Below are positions 43,509 to 51,815 of a DNA stretch of 64,000 nucleotides, piece after piece (positions within the stretch are counted from its first letter, which is position 1; each line of letters starts with the position of its first letter). Origin of the DNA: Kaistia sp. 32K (lineage in GTDB: Bacteria > Pseudomonadota > Alphaproteobacteria > Rhizobiales > Kaistiaceae); the NCBI RefSeq assembly GCF_016629525.1, contig NZ_AP024269.1, forward strand, positions 4,228,001 through 4,292,000, given 5' to 3'. Under the pieces are notes generated by a model, which saw nothing but the letters and a program-made list of their open reading frames with translations, was not told the origin of the DNA and ran no database searches. The position numbers and the translations under genes are program-made.

Positions 43509-43677
43509 CTGCGACGCCGCCGATTGAGGCACCTCCCCCGCCCCGCCCTCGCCGTCATCCCGGCCTCCGAGCCGGGATCCATTCAGCCGAGACATCGGGA
43601 GGCCCGGCGACCGGCGGCGCGGCTGTATGGATCCCCGCCTTCGCGGGGATGACGGCGAGTGTGTAGGACCGTCGAGC
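43509..43677. repeat. Type C repeat, intact neighbouring copy (empty IS110 target)
   Basis: A near-duplicate of the interrupted unit, including the uninterrupted junction GAGCCGGGATCC (43569-43580). It shows the pre-insertion sequence and is a potential second target. A partial third unit (GCCGTCATCCCGAGTTCG) follows near 43727. With the right part above, these repeats fill the gap between the element and the lyase gene. Confidence 0.85.
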
Positions 43678-43749
43678 GGGGCTGGAAGCGCCGGGTTGAG
43701 GCACGACGGCGTTCGCCCCCTCCGCCGTCATCCCGAGTTCGAACGCCCC

Positions 43750-44625
43750 CTACCCCCGCGCGGCGATTGCCTCGGCGAGCCGCAGCAGCCTTTGCGCCAT
43801 ATCGGCGTGCAGGCGCTCGACCATGCGGCCGTCGACCATGACGACGCCCTTGCCGGCGTTTTCGGCCAGGTCGAACACGCCGGCGATGCGCGTCGCCCGG
43901 GCGATCTCTTCCGCGCTCGGGGCAAAGGCCGCGTTGGCGCCGTCGACCTGTCTCGGGTGGATCACCGTCTTGCCATCAAAACCGCAGTCGCGGCCCTGTC
44001 GGCATTCGGCCGCGAAGCCGGCTTCATCGGCGATGTCGTTGAAGACGCCGTCGAGGATGCCGATGCCGGCCGCGCGCGCGGCGGCGAGCGCCGTCATCAA
44101 CCAGGGCAGCATCGGCGCCCGGCCCGGCACCTGCCGCGTCCCCGTCTCGCGGGCGAGGTCGTTCAAACCGAGCACCAGCATCTCGAGCGGCAGCCGTTCA
44201 TCCCGCGCCGTAGCGATGGAAAGCGGATCGAGAACGGCCAACGGCGTCTCGATCATCGCCCAGAGCGGCAGCGCGGCATCCGGGGCGAGCAGCGCGCGAA
44301 CCCTGGCGAGATCCTCGGCGCGCGAAATCTTCGGCAGCAGGAGGGCGTCGGGACGGGCGGCAGCGATGGCCGCCAGATCGGCTTCGATCCACGGCGTCCC
44401 GAGCCCGTTGGCGCGGACGACGATCTCGACCGGCGAACCCGCCTGGCGGAAGGCCGCCACCGTCTCGACGGCGCGAGCGCGGGCCGCGTCTTTCTCCGCC
44501 GGCGCGACGGCGTCCTCGAGATCGAGGATGACGACATCGGCGCCGAGCGACGGCGCCTTGGCGAGCGCGCGCGGGCTGGAGCCCGGCACATAGAGGGCGG
44601 AACGGCGCGGACGGATCGACGGCAT
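43750..44625 (-). CDS. CoA-ester lyase of the HpcH/HpaI (citrate lyase beta-like) family
   Basis: 291 residues in a TIM-barrel fold. The start MPSIRPRRSALYVPGSSPRALAKAPSLGADVVILDLEDAVAP contains the family N-terminus and metal-site acidic cluster. Later landmarks are VRANGLGTPWIEADL, LPKI, IETPLAVLD, LGLNDLARETG and GFDGKTVIHPRQVDGAN. Relatives cleave citramalyl-, malyl- or methylmalyl-CoA; the substrate cannot be told. The upstream 50 codons of open frame come from the type A repeat and were rejected. Confidence 0.92.
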   Translation of the reverse strand: MPSIRPRRSALYVPGSSPRALAKAPSLGADVVILDLEDAVAPAEKDAARARAVETVAAFRQAGSPVEIVVRANGLGTPWIEADLAAIAAARPDALLLPKISRAEDLARVRALLAPDAALPLWAMIETPLAVLDPLSIATARDERLPLEMLVLGLNDLARETGTRQVPGRAPMLPWLMTALAAARAAGIGILDGVFNDIADEAGFAAECRQGRDCGFDGKTVIHPRQVDGANAAFAPSAEEIARATRIAGVFDLAENAGKGVVMVDGRMVERLHADMAQRLLRLAEAIAARG

Positions 44626-44734
44626 GCAGGCTTCCCGGTCAGGTGACGGTCGCTCCGGCATGCCGGAAATCGGACCTCGCCGCCAGCATAGGCGCGGGAG
44701 CTGCGAAACGGAATCGAGCAGGCTCGAACCTTTG

Positions 44735-44825
44735 ACCGAAGCGGATACCAGTTCGCGTCCAGAAAACGCGACCAAACAAAAGGTTAGAGCATTCCGTCAT
44801 TTCCACGAGACGATGAAATGCTCTA
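44735..44825. repeat. Type A repeat, copy 3
   Basis: GAAGCGGATACCAGTTCGCG to AAAACGCGACCAAACAAAA is followed by a hairpin whose outer arms are TAGAGCATT (44785-44793) and AATGCTCTA (44817-44825). It lies in the divergent gap between the lyase and pyridoxal kinase genes, about 50 bp before the kinase start. Confidence 0.78.
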
Positions 44826-44873
44826 GCTTCGCACCGCCGCCAAGAGCCGCAGCGCCGCAGGAACCATGCGCCC

Positions 44874-45752
44874 ATGACCGAGCCGACCATGACCGAGCCG
44901 ACGACCATCAAGCCCGCCATCCTGGTCCTTTCCTCCAGCGTCGTGCGCGGCGCCGTCGGCGGCCGCGGCGCGGTGTTCGCGCTGGAGCGCTTCGGTCATC
45001 CCGTCTGGTCGATGCAGACGGTGACGCTGCCCTGGCATCCGGGCCATGGCCGCGCCAGCCGCGTCATCCCCGACGAAGCCGCCTTCGAGGCACTGATCGA
45101 CGACCTGATTCGCGCGCCCTGGCTCGGCGAGATCGGCGCGATCCTGACCGGCTACATGGGCGCGGCGAGCCAGCCCGCCGCCGTGGCGAGGCTGGTCGAC
45201 GCCGTCAAGGCGGCGCGACCGGACGCGCTCTATCTCTGCGACCCGGTGATGGGCGACGCCGGCATTCTCTATGTGCCGGAGGCGACGGCCTCCGCGATCC
45301 GCGACCATCTCGTGCCGCGCGCCGACATCCTGACGCCCAACCCGACCGAGCTCGGCTTCCTGACCGGCAATCTGGCGCTCCCCGCCGAGGCGCTGCACGC
45401 GGCAGCGACGAGCCTGCCGACGCCGCGCATCGCCGTCACCTCCGCCGCCGGAACCGAGGGCGAGATCACGACGCTCTTGGTCTCGCGCAACGGCACCGGC
45501 CACGACACCATCCAGGCGAGCCACGCGGCAATCGGCGGCCGCGTGCCGAACGGCACCGGTGACCTCTTCGCCGCTTTGTTCCTCGCCCGCCTGGTCGGCG
45601 GCGCCTCGGATGCGCAGGCGCTGCGGCTCGCCACCGCCGCCGTCGCCGACGCGATCGACGCGGCCGCCAGCCTCGGCGCCAACGAGCTGCCGCTCGCCAC
45701 CATCCAGGACCAGTTGCTGGCGCCGAAGACGCCGGTGCGGATCATCCCGTGA
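44874..45752 (+). CDS. Pyridoxal kinase (PdxK/PdxY-like)
   Basis: This 292-residue ribokinase-fold enzyme phosphorylates pyridoxal in B6 salvage. Landmarks are SSSVVRGAVGGRGAVFALERFGHPVWSMQTVTLPWHPGHG (substrate loop), LTGYMG, YLCDPVMGD, ILTPNPTELGFLTG and the anion-hole/catalytic VPNGTGDLFAALFLARL. Starts at 44874 and 44889 are both ATG; the first was kept. The stop overlaps the GTG of the DUF429 gene by four bases. Confidence 0.93.
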   Translation: MTEPTMTEPTTIKPAILVLSSSVVRGAVGGRGAVFALERFGHPVWSMQTVTLPWHPGHGRASRVIPDEAAFEALIDDLIRAPWLGEIGAILTGYMGAASQPAAVARLVDAVKAARPDALYLCDPVMGDAGILYVPEATASAIRDHLVPRADILTPNPTELGFLTGNLALPAEALHAAATSLPTPRIAVTSAAGTEGEITTLLVSRNGTGHDTIQASHAAIGGRVPNGTGDLFAALFLARLVGGASDAQALRLATAAVADAIDAAASLGANELPLATIQDQLLAPKTPVRIIP

Positions 45753-46465
45753 CCCGCGTCGTCGGCGTCGACGGCTGCCCGACGGGCTGGATCGCGGTCT
45801 CGATCGCCGCCGAGGGGCCGGTCGAGCCGATGGTCCGCATCGTTCGGCATTTTGCCGAACTGGTCGCCGAGGCGGAAAACGCCGTCATCGCCGTCGACAT
45901 GCCGATCGGCCTGCCCGACTTCATCGGCGCGGAGGGGCGAGGCCCCGAGCGACTGGTTCGTCCGAAGCTCGGCCCCCGCCAGAGCTCGGTCTTCTCGGTG
46001 CCGTCGCGAAGCGCCGTGATGACCGAGGACTATCGCGAGGCCTGCGCGGTCGCGAGCGCCACCTCCGAGCCTGGCCGGATGGTCGCGAAGCAGTGCTTCC
46101 ATATCTTCCCGAAAATCCGCGAGATCGACGCCGCGATGACGCCGGCGCTGGAGGCGCGGGTGTTCGAGGTGCATCCCGAGCTCGCCTTCTGGCGGCTGAA
46201 CGGCGAAGCGCCGATGAGCCTGCCCAAGAAGGTGAAGAGCCGGCCCAATCCGGACGGGCTCGACCAGCGCCGCGCGCTGCTGGTGCGGTCGGGCTATGCG
46301 CCCGGCGATCTCGCCAGGCCGCCGCGCGGCGCCGGCGCCGACGATCTCCTCGACGCGGCGGTGAACGCCCTGATCGCCCGGCGCATCCTTGCCGGCAAGG
46401 CCGAGAGCTTTCCGGCCGAGCCGGGGCGCGACGCCAGGGGTCTCCGGATCGCCATCTGGGCCTGA
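45749..46465 (+). CDS. DUF429-family protein
   Basis: 238 residues from a GTG overlapping the pyridoxal kinase stop. Family landmarks are VVGVDGCPTGWIAVSI at the N-terminus, VIAVDMPIGLPD, SSVFSVPSRSAV, FHIFPKIREID, EVHPELAFWRLNG and ADDLLDAAVNALIARRI. The acidic residues at the strand ends suggest an RNase H-like nuclease fold, but no activity is assigned. Coupling to pyridoxal kinase is seen here; I cannot say how general it is. Confidence 0.9.
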   Translation: MTRVVGVDGCPTGWIAVSIAAEGPVEPMVRIVRHFAELVAEAENAVIAVDMPIGLPDFIGAEGRGPERLVRPKLGPRQSSVFSVPSRSAVMTEDYREACAVASATSEPGRMVAKQCFHIFPKIREIDAAMTPALEARVFEVHPELAFWRLNGEAPMSLPKKVKSRPNPDGLDQRRALLVRSGYAPGDLARPPRGAGADDLLDAAVNALIARRILAGKAESFPAEPGRDARGLRIAIWA

Positions 46466-46590
46466 TCCGGCCGGCCGGACAGCGCTGCTGCAAATTGTCT
46501 CGACCCGTGCGGAAAACGCGTTTATTGGATCGCTAGCCTTATGCTGCACTGCATGAATTCGTAGGCGGCCCCCCTTTGGAGCACCACCCG

Positions 46591-47253
46591 ATGGCCAAGG
46601 CCCTAGACTTCCCGTCCCGGCTCCTGCGCGGCTACGCAGCCTTCCGCGACAACCGCCTGCCGCAGGAAAGCTCGCGCTACAAGGTCCTCGCCGAGACCGG
46701 CCAGCGCCCGCAGACCATGATCCTCGGCTGCAGCGACAGCCGCGCCGCCCCCGAGACGATCTTCGACGCGGCGCCGGGCGAGCTCTTCGTCGTCCGCAAT
46801 GTCGCCGCCCTGGTACCTCCGTTCACGCCGGATGGCGAGCATCACGGCACGTCGGCGGCGATCGAATTCGGCGTGATGGGGCTGAAGGTTCGCCATCTCG
46901 TCGTCATGGGCCATGGCCGCTGCGGCGGCATCACCGCCTATCTGGCAGGGCGCGAGGCGCCGAACCTGCAGGCGCCGAACGATTACATTCACAAGTGGAT
47001 CTCGCTGTTGAAGCCGGCCGAGGCGCTGATCTGCGAGGATCCGGCCGAGGCGGCCGACCGCCAGCGCGCGATGGAATTCGCCTCGATCCGCCAGACGATC
47101 GAGAATCTGCGCACCTTCCCGTGGATCAAGAGCCTCGAGGAGATCAACGAGCTGGAGCTGCACGGCGCCTGGTTCGACATCTCGACCGGCGAGCTCTACC
47201 TCCTCGACAAGGAAACCGGCCGCTTCACCGTCCCGGAAGAGATCGAGGCGTAA
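46591..47253 (+). CDS. Beta-class carbonic anhydrase
   Basis: This 220-residue enzyme interconverts CO2 and bicarbonate. The zinc ligands are Cys47 (ILGCSDSRAAPE), His108 and Cys111 (VVMGHGRCGGI), with the Asp49-Arg51 dyad. The ATG at 46591 has GGAG nine bases upstream; a TTG five codons earlier overlaps that site. It could supply bicarbonate to pyruvate carboxylase encoded 13 kb away, which is inference from pathway logic only. Confidence 0.96.
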   Translation: MAKALDFPSRLLRGYAAFRDNRLPQESSRYKVLAETGQRPQTMILGCSDSRAAPETIFDAAPGELFVVRNVAALVPPFTPDGEHHGTSAAIEFGVMGLKVRHLVVMGHGRCGGITAYLAGREAPNLQAPNDYIHKWISLLKPAEALICEDPAEAADRQRAMEFASIRQTIENLRTFPWIKSLEEINELELHGAWFDISTGELYLLDKETGRFTVPEEIEA

Positions 47254-47377
47254 TTTCGGTTCAGGACTCCAGCGCCGTCTTTGCCTGAGACAGGCGCTGC
47301 ATCGGCGCCCTGCGTCCTTCGAGACGCCCCTCCGGGGCTCCTCAATGCCTAGCCCGTAATTCGGGGGACGCTCTCCT

Positions 47378-47534
47378 TTCACCTCTCCCTGAGGGAGAGG
47401 TCGACGGCCGAAGGCCGGCGGGTGAGGGTTTACGGCCTCGCCGGAGGGTCTCCATCATCTTGCCGCTTCATCCGGAGGGTTCCCTAAACCCTCACCCGGA
47501 GCTTCGCTCCACCTCTCCCTCAGGGAGAGGTGAG
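47378..47534. repeat. Type D repeat pair
   Basis: Two palindromes CCTCTCCCT-N-AGGGAGAGG (47382-47400 and 47512-47530) flanked by mirrored GGGTGAGGGTTTA and AAACCCTCACCCG. Confidence 0.85.
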
Positions 47535-47640
47535 GAAGCGGGGTGCCACCTCGGTGCTGGGAGACAGTCACTGCGGAACGTGACTCATCCGCGCCTGGGG
47601 CATCTTCGCGTCAGCTCCCATTGAGCGGTGAACCCGGCGG

Positions 47641-47670
47641 CATGGATCCCGGGTCAAGCCCGGGATGACG
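47641..47670. repeat. Type C half-unit
   Basis: CATGGATCCCGGGTCAAGCC followed by CGGGATGACG. It contains the TGGATCCCGG sequence read by the IS110 guide. Confidence 0.8.
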
Positions 47671-47779
47671 GCGGAAGCGGGGGATAGGGCGCCGCGAAGT
47701 CGGCCAAGGCATTTGAGGACAAGGCGCGGGCCCTGCCCCAGGCTCCCGTCATCCCTGCGATGCGCATTCCCAAAACTCG

Positions 47780-47922
47780 ACCATCATCCTGAGGTGCCCG
47801 GCGAAGCCGGGCCTCGAAGGAGCGTCCAGGGAACGCGGAGACTGCGGGGCGGACTTTGTCTGCAAGGTGCCCGCTGGATCCTCCTTCGAGGCTTCGCTCG
47901 CGCGAAGCACCTCAGGATGATG
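47780..47922. repeat. Type B repeat pair, copy 4
   Basis: CCATCATCCTGAGGTGCCCG and its mirrored end CACCTCAGGATGATGG flank inner arms CTCGAAGGAGCGTCC and GGATCCTCCTTCGAG. Confidence 0.85.
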
Positions 47923-48060
47923 GCGGAGTGGATCGATCGGCCTGGAAGTCTGAGAGGTGGCGAGCGGCCGTCCGCCGCCTGCAGCATCCATCCAGGCCCG
48001 GATGTCGATTATGGGCCGGATTCCGAAAAGCCCCCCAGAAGCCCAACCAGCGTCCCATAC

Positions 48061-48089
48061 GAAAAAGGCGCGACCTCGCGGCCGCGCCT
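48061..48089 (-). terminator. Intrinsic terminator after asd
   Basis: On the minus strand, AGGCGCG (48089-48083) pairs with CGCGCCT (48072-48066) around a GC-rich loop and runs into TTTTT. Confidence 0.82.
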
Positions 48090-48127
48090 CTTCAAATATA
48101 TGGCTCCAGAGAGCCGAACGATCCGCC

Positions 48128-49162
48128 TCAGGCGGCCTGCTTCTTCGGCTGGATCAGCTTGCGGTTGACCAGCACTTCGGCGATCTGCACGGCGTTGAGC
48201 GCAGCGCCCTTGCGGAGGTTGTCGGAGACGACCCACATGTTGAGGCCGTTCTCGACGGTGGCGTCCTCGCGGATGCGCGAGATGTAGGTCGCGTCCTCGC
48301 CGGTCGCCTCGTAGGGCGTGATGTACTGCTCTTCTTCCGGATTATCGATGACAAGGCAGCCGGGCGCCTCGCGCAGGATGTCGCGCGCCTCGTCGGCGGT
48401 GATCGGCTTCTCGAACTCGATGTTGACGGATTCGGAGTGCGAGACGAACACCGGCACGCGCACGGCGGTGCAGGTCAGCTTGATCTTCGGATCGAGGATC
48501 TTCTTCGTCTCGGCCATCACCTTCCACTCTTCCTTCGTGTAGCCGTCCTCCATGAAGACGTCGATGTGCGGAATGAGGTTGAAGGCGATGCGCTTGGTGA
48601 ACTTGGTCGATTCGATGGGATCGTTGACGAAGACGGCGCGGGTCTGCGTGAACAGCTCGTCCATGCCTTCCTTGCCGGCGCCGGACACCGACTGGTAGGT
48701 CGAGACGACGACGCGCTTGATCGTCGCGACGTCATGCAGCGGCTTCAGGGCTACGACGAGCTGCGCGGTCGAGCAGTTCGGATTGGCGATGATGTTGAGC
48801 TTGGAGAAGCTGACAATGGCGTCGGCATTCACTTCCGGCACGATCAGCGGCACCTGCGCGTCGTAGCGCCAGGCCGAGGAATTGTCGATCACGACGCAGC
48901 CCTGCGCGCCGATCTTCGGCGCCCATTCCTTCGAGATCGCGCCGCCGGCCGACATCAGGCAGATGTCGGTGTCGGAGAAATCATACTGGTCGAGCGGCTT
49001 CACCTTGAGCGTGCGGTCGCCGAAGGAGACTTCGGTGCCCTGGCTGCGGCGCGAGGCCAGCGCCACGACCTCGTCGGCGGGAAAGCCGCGCTCGTCGAGG
49101 ATGGAGAGAATTTCGCGGCCCACATTGCCCGTGGCGCCGACGATCGCGACCTTGTAACCCAT
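48128..49162 (-). CDS. asd: Aspartate-semialdehyde dehydrogenase
   Basis: This 344-residue NADPH enzyme makes aspartate semialdehyde for lysine, threonine and methionine. The Rossmann motif is VAIVGATGNVGREIL (residues 5-19). The catalytic Cys is in IIANPNCSTAQLVVALKPL (about residue 131), with the substrate segment STYQSVSGAGKEGMDEL. The start MGYKVAIVG at 49162 has AGGAGCAGG upstream; an open extension of 35 codons was rejected. A Thr-rich leader ORF precedes it, so it may be attenuated by threonine supply. Confidence 0.97.
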   Translation of the reverse strand: MGYKVAIVGATGNVGREILSILDERGFPADEVVALASRRSQGTEVSFGDRTLKVKPLDQYDFSDTDICLMSAGGAISKEWAPKIGAQGCVVIDNSSAWRYDAQVPLIVPEVNADAIVSFSKLNIIANPNCSTAQLVVALKPLHDVATIKRVVVSTYQSVSGAGKEGMDELFTQTRAVFVNDPIESTKFTKRIAFNLIPHIDVFMEDGYTKEEWKVMAETKKILDPKIKLTCTAVRVPVFVSHSESVNIEFEKPITADEARDILREAPGCLVIDNPEEEQYITPYEATGEDATYISRIREDATVENGLNMWVVSDNLRKGAALNAVQIAEVLVNRKLIQPKKQAA

Positions 49163-49204
49163 TTTTTCCTGCTCCTTGTCCGTCTCTCTCCCCCACCGCA
49201 CGTC

Positions 49205-49255
49205 CGCGGAAAACCCGCGCCCGGTCGGCCCCGCTTCCCTCGGGGCCCCGAGGGA
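49205..49255 (-). promoter_or_regulatory. Attenuator-like set of competing hairpins in the asd leader
   Basis: A perfect palindrome lies at 49236-49255 (TCCCTCGGGG and its mirror). Its inner GGCCCCG (49247-49241) can instead pair with CGGGGCC (49233-49227), so the two structures exclude each other. A further small hairpin CGCGG/CCGCG lies at 49219-49205. No T run follows, so control of translation rather than termination is possible. Confidence 0.4.
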
Positions 49256-49278
49256 GAATGGGGGCACGGGAGGGACGA

Positions 49279-49329
49279 TCAGGCAGTCGTCGTGGTTTTC
49301 GACGTTTTGGGCGTGGTGGAGATGCGCAT
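49279..49329 (-). CDS. Putative Thr-rich leader peptide of asd
   Basis: The 16-residue frame reads MRISTTPKTSKTTTTA and stops 116 bp before asd. Seven of 16 residues are Thr and two are Lys, both end products of the pathway. It resembles the E. coli ThrL leader, which begins MKRISTTITTT. The frame can also start at 49404, giving 41 residues (MTAHADAFSIL...). Neither start has a strong ribosome site. Competing hairpins follow it. TTGACT at 49460-49455 on the minus strand is a possible -35. Confidence 0.5.
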   Translation of the reverse strand: MRISTTPKTSKTTTTA

Positions 49330-49474
49330 GACGGCCGTGCTTGTCCGGGTGACGGAAGCCACCTGGTCGATTAGGATCGAAAAAGCATCGGCGTGCGCAG
49401 TCATCGGTCTACCCGAATGAGATTGGCGCATCTTCTGCCGCCAAACCGGCCAGAAGTCAACGGAGGCGAACGGC

Positions 49475-49942
49475 TTGAGCGTTTTGATGGCCTTTCCGAA
49501 ACCGGCGCTCGTGCTGTGCGCCGCCCTCTCCGTCGTCCTCTCGGTAGCCCAATGGACCGGATCGGCCGCCGCCCGGGCCGGCGAGCGCGTGCCGGAAAAG
49601 GAGATCGAGAAGTCGCTCTCCGGCGTCACGCTCGACGGCATCTACAACAACGGCGCCTTCTTCAGCGAGACCTACAACGAGGACGGCTCGGTCCGCTATC
49701 ACGACATCGACGGCTCCGACAGCGGCCAGTGGTCAGTGCAGGCGGGCAAGTTCTGCACCTTCTACGAAAGCCAGCAGGGCGCCTGCTTCTTCGTCGAGCG
49801 CGACGGCCCCAACTGCTTCACCTTCTTCGTGCCCGACGAAAAGGGCGGTCCGAATGCCGGCCCGGCCAAGGAATGGACCTCGCGCGGCTGGGACCGGCGC
49901 AAGCCGTCAACCTGCCCGACCGCGCCGGAAATCCGGCTCTAG
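49475..49942 (+). CDS. Secreted hypothetical protein
   Basis: 155 residues with a signal peptide (LVLCAALSVVLSVAQWTGSAAARA). A small domain follows, with three or four cysteines in KFCTFYESQQGACFFVERDGPNCFTFFV and a terminal STCPTAP. The segment GVTLDGIYNNGAFFSETYNEDGSVRYHD resembles small periplasmic proteins of unknown function in Hyphomicrobiales. GGAGG (49462-49466) lies eight bases before a TTG and 20 before the next ATG (49487), so TTG was chosen. It is divergent from the asd leader. Confidence 0.78.
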   Translation: MSVLMAFPKPALVLCAALSVVLSVAQWTGSAAARAGERVPEKEIEKSLSGVTLDGIYNNGAFFSETYNEDGSVRYHDIDGSDSGQWSVQAGKFCTFYESQQGACFFVERDGPNCFTFFVPDEKGGPNAGPAKEWTSRGWDRRKPSTCPTAPEIRL

Positions 49943-49956
49943 AGACGGCATCCCCC

Positions 49957-50568
49957 TCAGCGCGTTCGCGCCAGGGCGAGCCAGACGCCGCCGCCGATCA
50001 GGCAGGCGCCGCCGATGCGCGCGACCAGGCGCGAGCGCGCCTCGGTCAGAAGGCGCCCTGCCCGGCTGGCGAGGATGGCGAAGGTGCAGTCGTTGATCCC
50101 GGCGACGGCGAGCGCGGTCACGCCCATCAGGACGATCTGCACCACCTTGTCGCGGTTCGGATCGATGAACTGCGGGAAGAAGGCCCCGAAGAAGAGCAGG
50201 ATCTTCGGATTGCTCAGCGACACGACCATGCCCTGCAGCAGGAAGCCGCCGCGCGGCGGCGCGGGCGCCCGCGCCATCGCGATCCCCTCCGAGCGAAACA
50301 TCTTCCAGCCGAGCCAGACGAGATAGGCGGCGCCGGCCAGCCGCAGCCAGTCGAACCAGTGACCGGCGGCGACGATCAGCGAGGTGAGCCCGATCGCCGC
50401 GACGACCACCATGATGGCGAGGCCGAGCTGGGTGCCGGCGACGTTGAGCAGCCCGGCGCGGGCGCCGTGCCGGAGGCTGTTGGCGACGATCAGCGTGACC
50501 GTCGGCCCCGGTATGATGGCGATGACGATGCAGGCGGCGACAAACGCCGCATAGGTTTCGAGCGACAT
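49957..50568 (-). CDS. LysE/RhtB-family amino-acid exporter
   Basis: This 203-residue protein has about six membrane helices. The start MSLETYAAFVAACIVIAIIPGPTVTLIVANSLRHGARAGLLNVAGTQLG contains the family PGP motif in the first loop. YLVWLGWKMFRSEG and FLLQGMVVSLSNPKILLFFGAFFPQFID are typical. It probably exports a neutral or basic amino acid or homoserine lactone; the substrate is not known. The aldo/keto reductase gene lies upstream on the same strand, 60 bp away. Confidence 0.93.
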   Translation of the reverse strand: MSLETYAAFVAACIVIAIIPGPTVTLIVANSLRHGARAGLLNVAGTQLGLAIMVVVAAIGLTSLIVAAGHWFDWLRLAGAAYLVWLGWKMFRSEGIAMARAPAPPRGGFLLQGMVVSLSNPKILLFFGAFFPQFIDPNRDKVVQIVLMGVTALAVAGINDCTFAILASRAGRLLTEARSRLVARIGGACLIGGGVWLALARTR

Positions 50569-50628
50569 GCCGTATTCCTCCAGACCGCGAGGATGGCATG
50601 CCGCAACGTCATCGCAAAGCGCGGACGG

Positions 50629-51558
50629 TCAGACCAGCGCCTCGAAGGCGGCGACGTCGGCCGCCGTCAGCTGCCAGTCCGACGCCTTCGCGTTGGCGGC
50701 GATCTGCTCCGGCGTCGTCGCGCCGGCGATCACGGACGGCACCGAATCCTGCGCCAGCAGCCAGGCGAAGGCGAGTTCGAGCACGCTGTGGCCCCAGGCG
50801 GCGGCAAAGGCGTCGAACTTCTCGACCAGCACCATGTTGCGCGGCGTCAGATAGCGGTCGCTCAGATGCTTCCAGGCGCCGAACCGGCTGCCGGTCGGGA
50901 GCTCGCCGCGGCGATACTTGCCGGAGAGCAGGCCGCTCGCCAGCGGGAAGAACGGGATCAGCGCCAGCTTCTCCTCGCGCACCACCGGCAGCAGCTCCTT
51001 CTCGATCGTGCGCTCGACCAGGCTGTATTCGTCCTGGCTGGAGACGAAGCCGCGATAGCCCGCCTTGCGCGCCGCCGCCTGCGCCTCGCGCAGCTGCTTC
51101 GGCGTGAAATTGGAGGCGCCGTAGTAGCGGATCTTGCCCGCGGCCACGAGATCCTCGAGCGCGCCCAGCGTCTCCTCGATCGGCGTATGCGGGTCGGGCT
51201 CGTGCTGCTGGTAGAGGTCGATGCGGTCGGTCTTGAGGCGCTTCAAACTGGCCTCGACGGCGCGGGCGATGTAGTCGCGCGAGGCGCGCTTCGTCTCGGT
51301 CGCCCCGGCGATCGGCTTGCCGAACTTGGTCGCGAGCACGATTGCGTCGCGCCGCGATCCCAGCACCTCGCCCAAAATGCTTTCCGAGCGGGTATCGGCA
51401 TAGATGTCGGCGGTGTCGAAGAAATTGATGCCCGCGTCGATCGCCGCGTCGATCACCTGCCGCGATGCCTCGAGATCGATCCGCCCGCCGAAATTGTTGG
51501 TGCCGAGACCGATCACCGAAACTTCGAGATCCGTGCTGCCAAGCCTGCGCGTCCGCAT
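50629..51558 (-). CDS. Aldo/keto reductase
   Basis: This 309-residue NADPH-dependent TIM-barrel enzyme has the catalytic tetrad in NFFDTADIYAD (Asp, Tyr), VLATKFGKP (Lys) and LYQQHEPDPH (His). The start is MRTRRLGSTDLEVSVIGLGTNNFGG, and cofactor residues lie in the C-terminal VIAGATTPEQIAANA. The physiological substrate is unknown. It probably shares a transcript with the LysE gene downstream. Confidence 0.94.
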   Translation of the reverse strand: MRTRRLGSTDLEVSVIGLGTNNFGGRIDLEASRQVIDAAIDAGINFFDTADIYADTRSESILGEVLGSRRDAIVLATKFGKPIAGATETKRASRDYIARAVEASLKRLKTDRIDLYQQHEPDPHTPIEETLGALEDLVAAGKIRYYGASNFTPKQLREAQAAARKAGYRGFVSSQDEYSLVERTIEKELLPVVREEKLALIPFFPLASGLLSGKYRRGELPTGSRFGAWKHLSDRYLTPRNMVLVEKFDAFAAAWGHSVLELAFAWLLAQDSVPSVIAGATTPEQIAANAKASDWQLTAADVAAFEALV

Positions 51559-51778
51559 TGTCCTGCCTCTTGATCCTGGTCCGAATTCGGGTCCGATCGG
51601 CTATCTAGGGTGTCGATGGCCGCCGGACAGTCTTGTCTTGATGCCGGATCGCCGCGCCCGCGCCCTGACCCGCAGCCGGGACAGCCGTCAGGCAGCCGAA
51701 CGATATCGCGGGAGCATCCGCCTCGCCGAAGCGTTCCGCAAGGAACTTCTTGACTTTTGCGCTGCATCATCCACTTAT

Positions 51779-51793
51779 TGCGAATAATTCGCA
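51779..51793. promoter_or_regulatory. Perfect palindromic operator at the Nramp gene, Fur/Mur-like
   Basis: TGCGAATAATTCGCA is a 7-1-7 perfect inverted repeat. It lies just downstream of TTGACT (51750-51755), which fits a -35 box, and before the GTG at 51816. An AT-rich palindrome at a Mn/Fe transporter suggests a Fur-family (Mur) or MntR-type repressor; which one is inference. Confidence 0.6.
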
Positions 51794-51815
51794 TTATCAT
51801 TTTGGACGCAACGTC

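Larger units (their letters stand above)
47254..48061. other. Repeat-filled region of about 0.8 kb without genes
   Basis: It holds a partial type B end (near 47310-47345), a type D pair (47378-47534), a type C fragment (47641-47670) and a type B pair (47780-47922). Open frames here are made by the repeats and have no family-like features. This is the densest repeat cluster in the window. Confidence 0.75.

Noticed and set aside
47378..47534. Regularly spaced palindromes considered as a CRISPR array
   Set aside because: Only two mirrored units, not direct repeats with uniform spacers, and no cas genes.
47665..48168. Open frames in the repeat cluster before asd
   Set aside because: They are generated by the repeats, change frame between copies and lack ribosome sites and family features.
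51750..51815. TTG at 51750 as the start of the Nramp gene
   Set aside because: The TTG is part of a TTGACT -35 box and the operator palindrome would lie inside the coding region. Conservation begins near the WRRAR segment.
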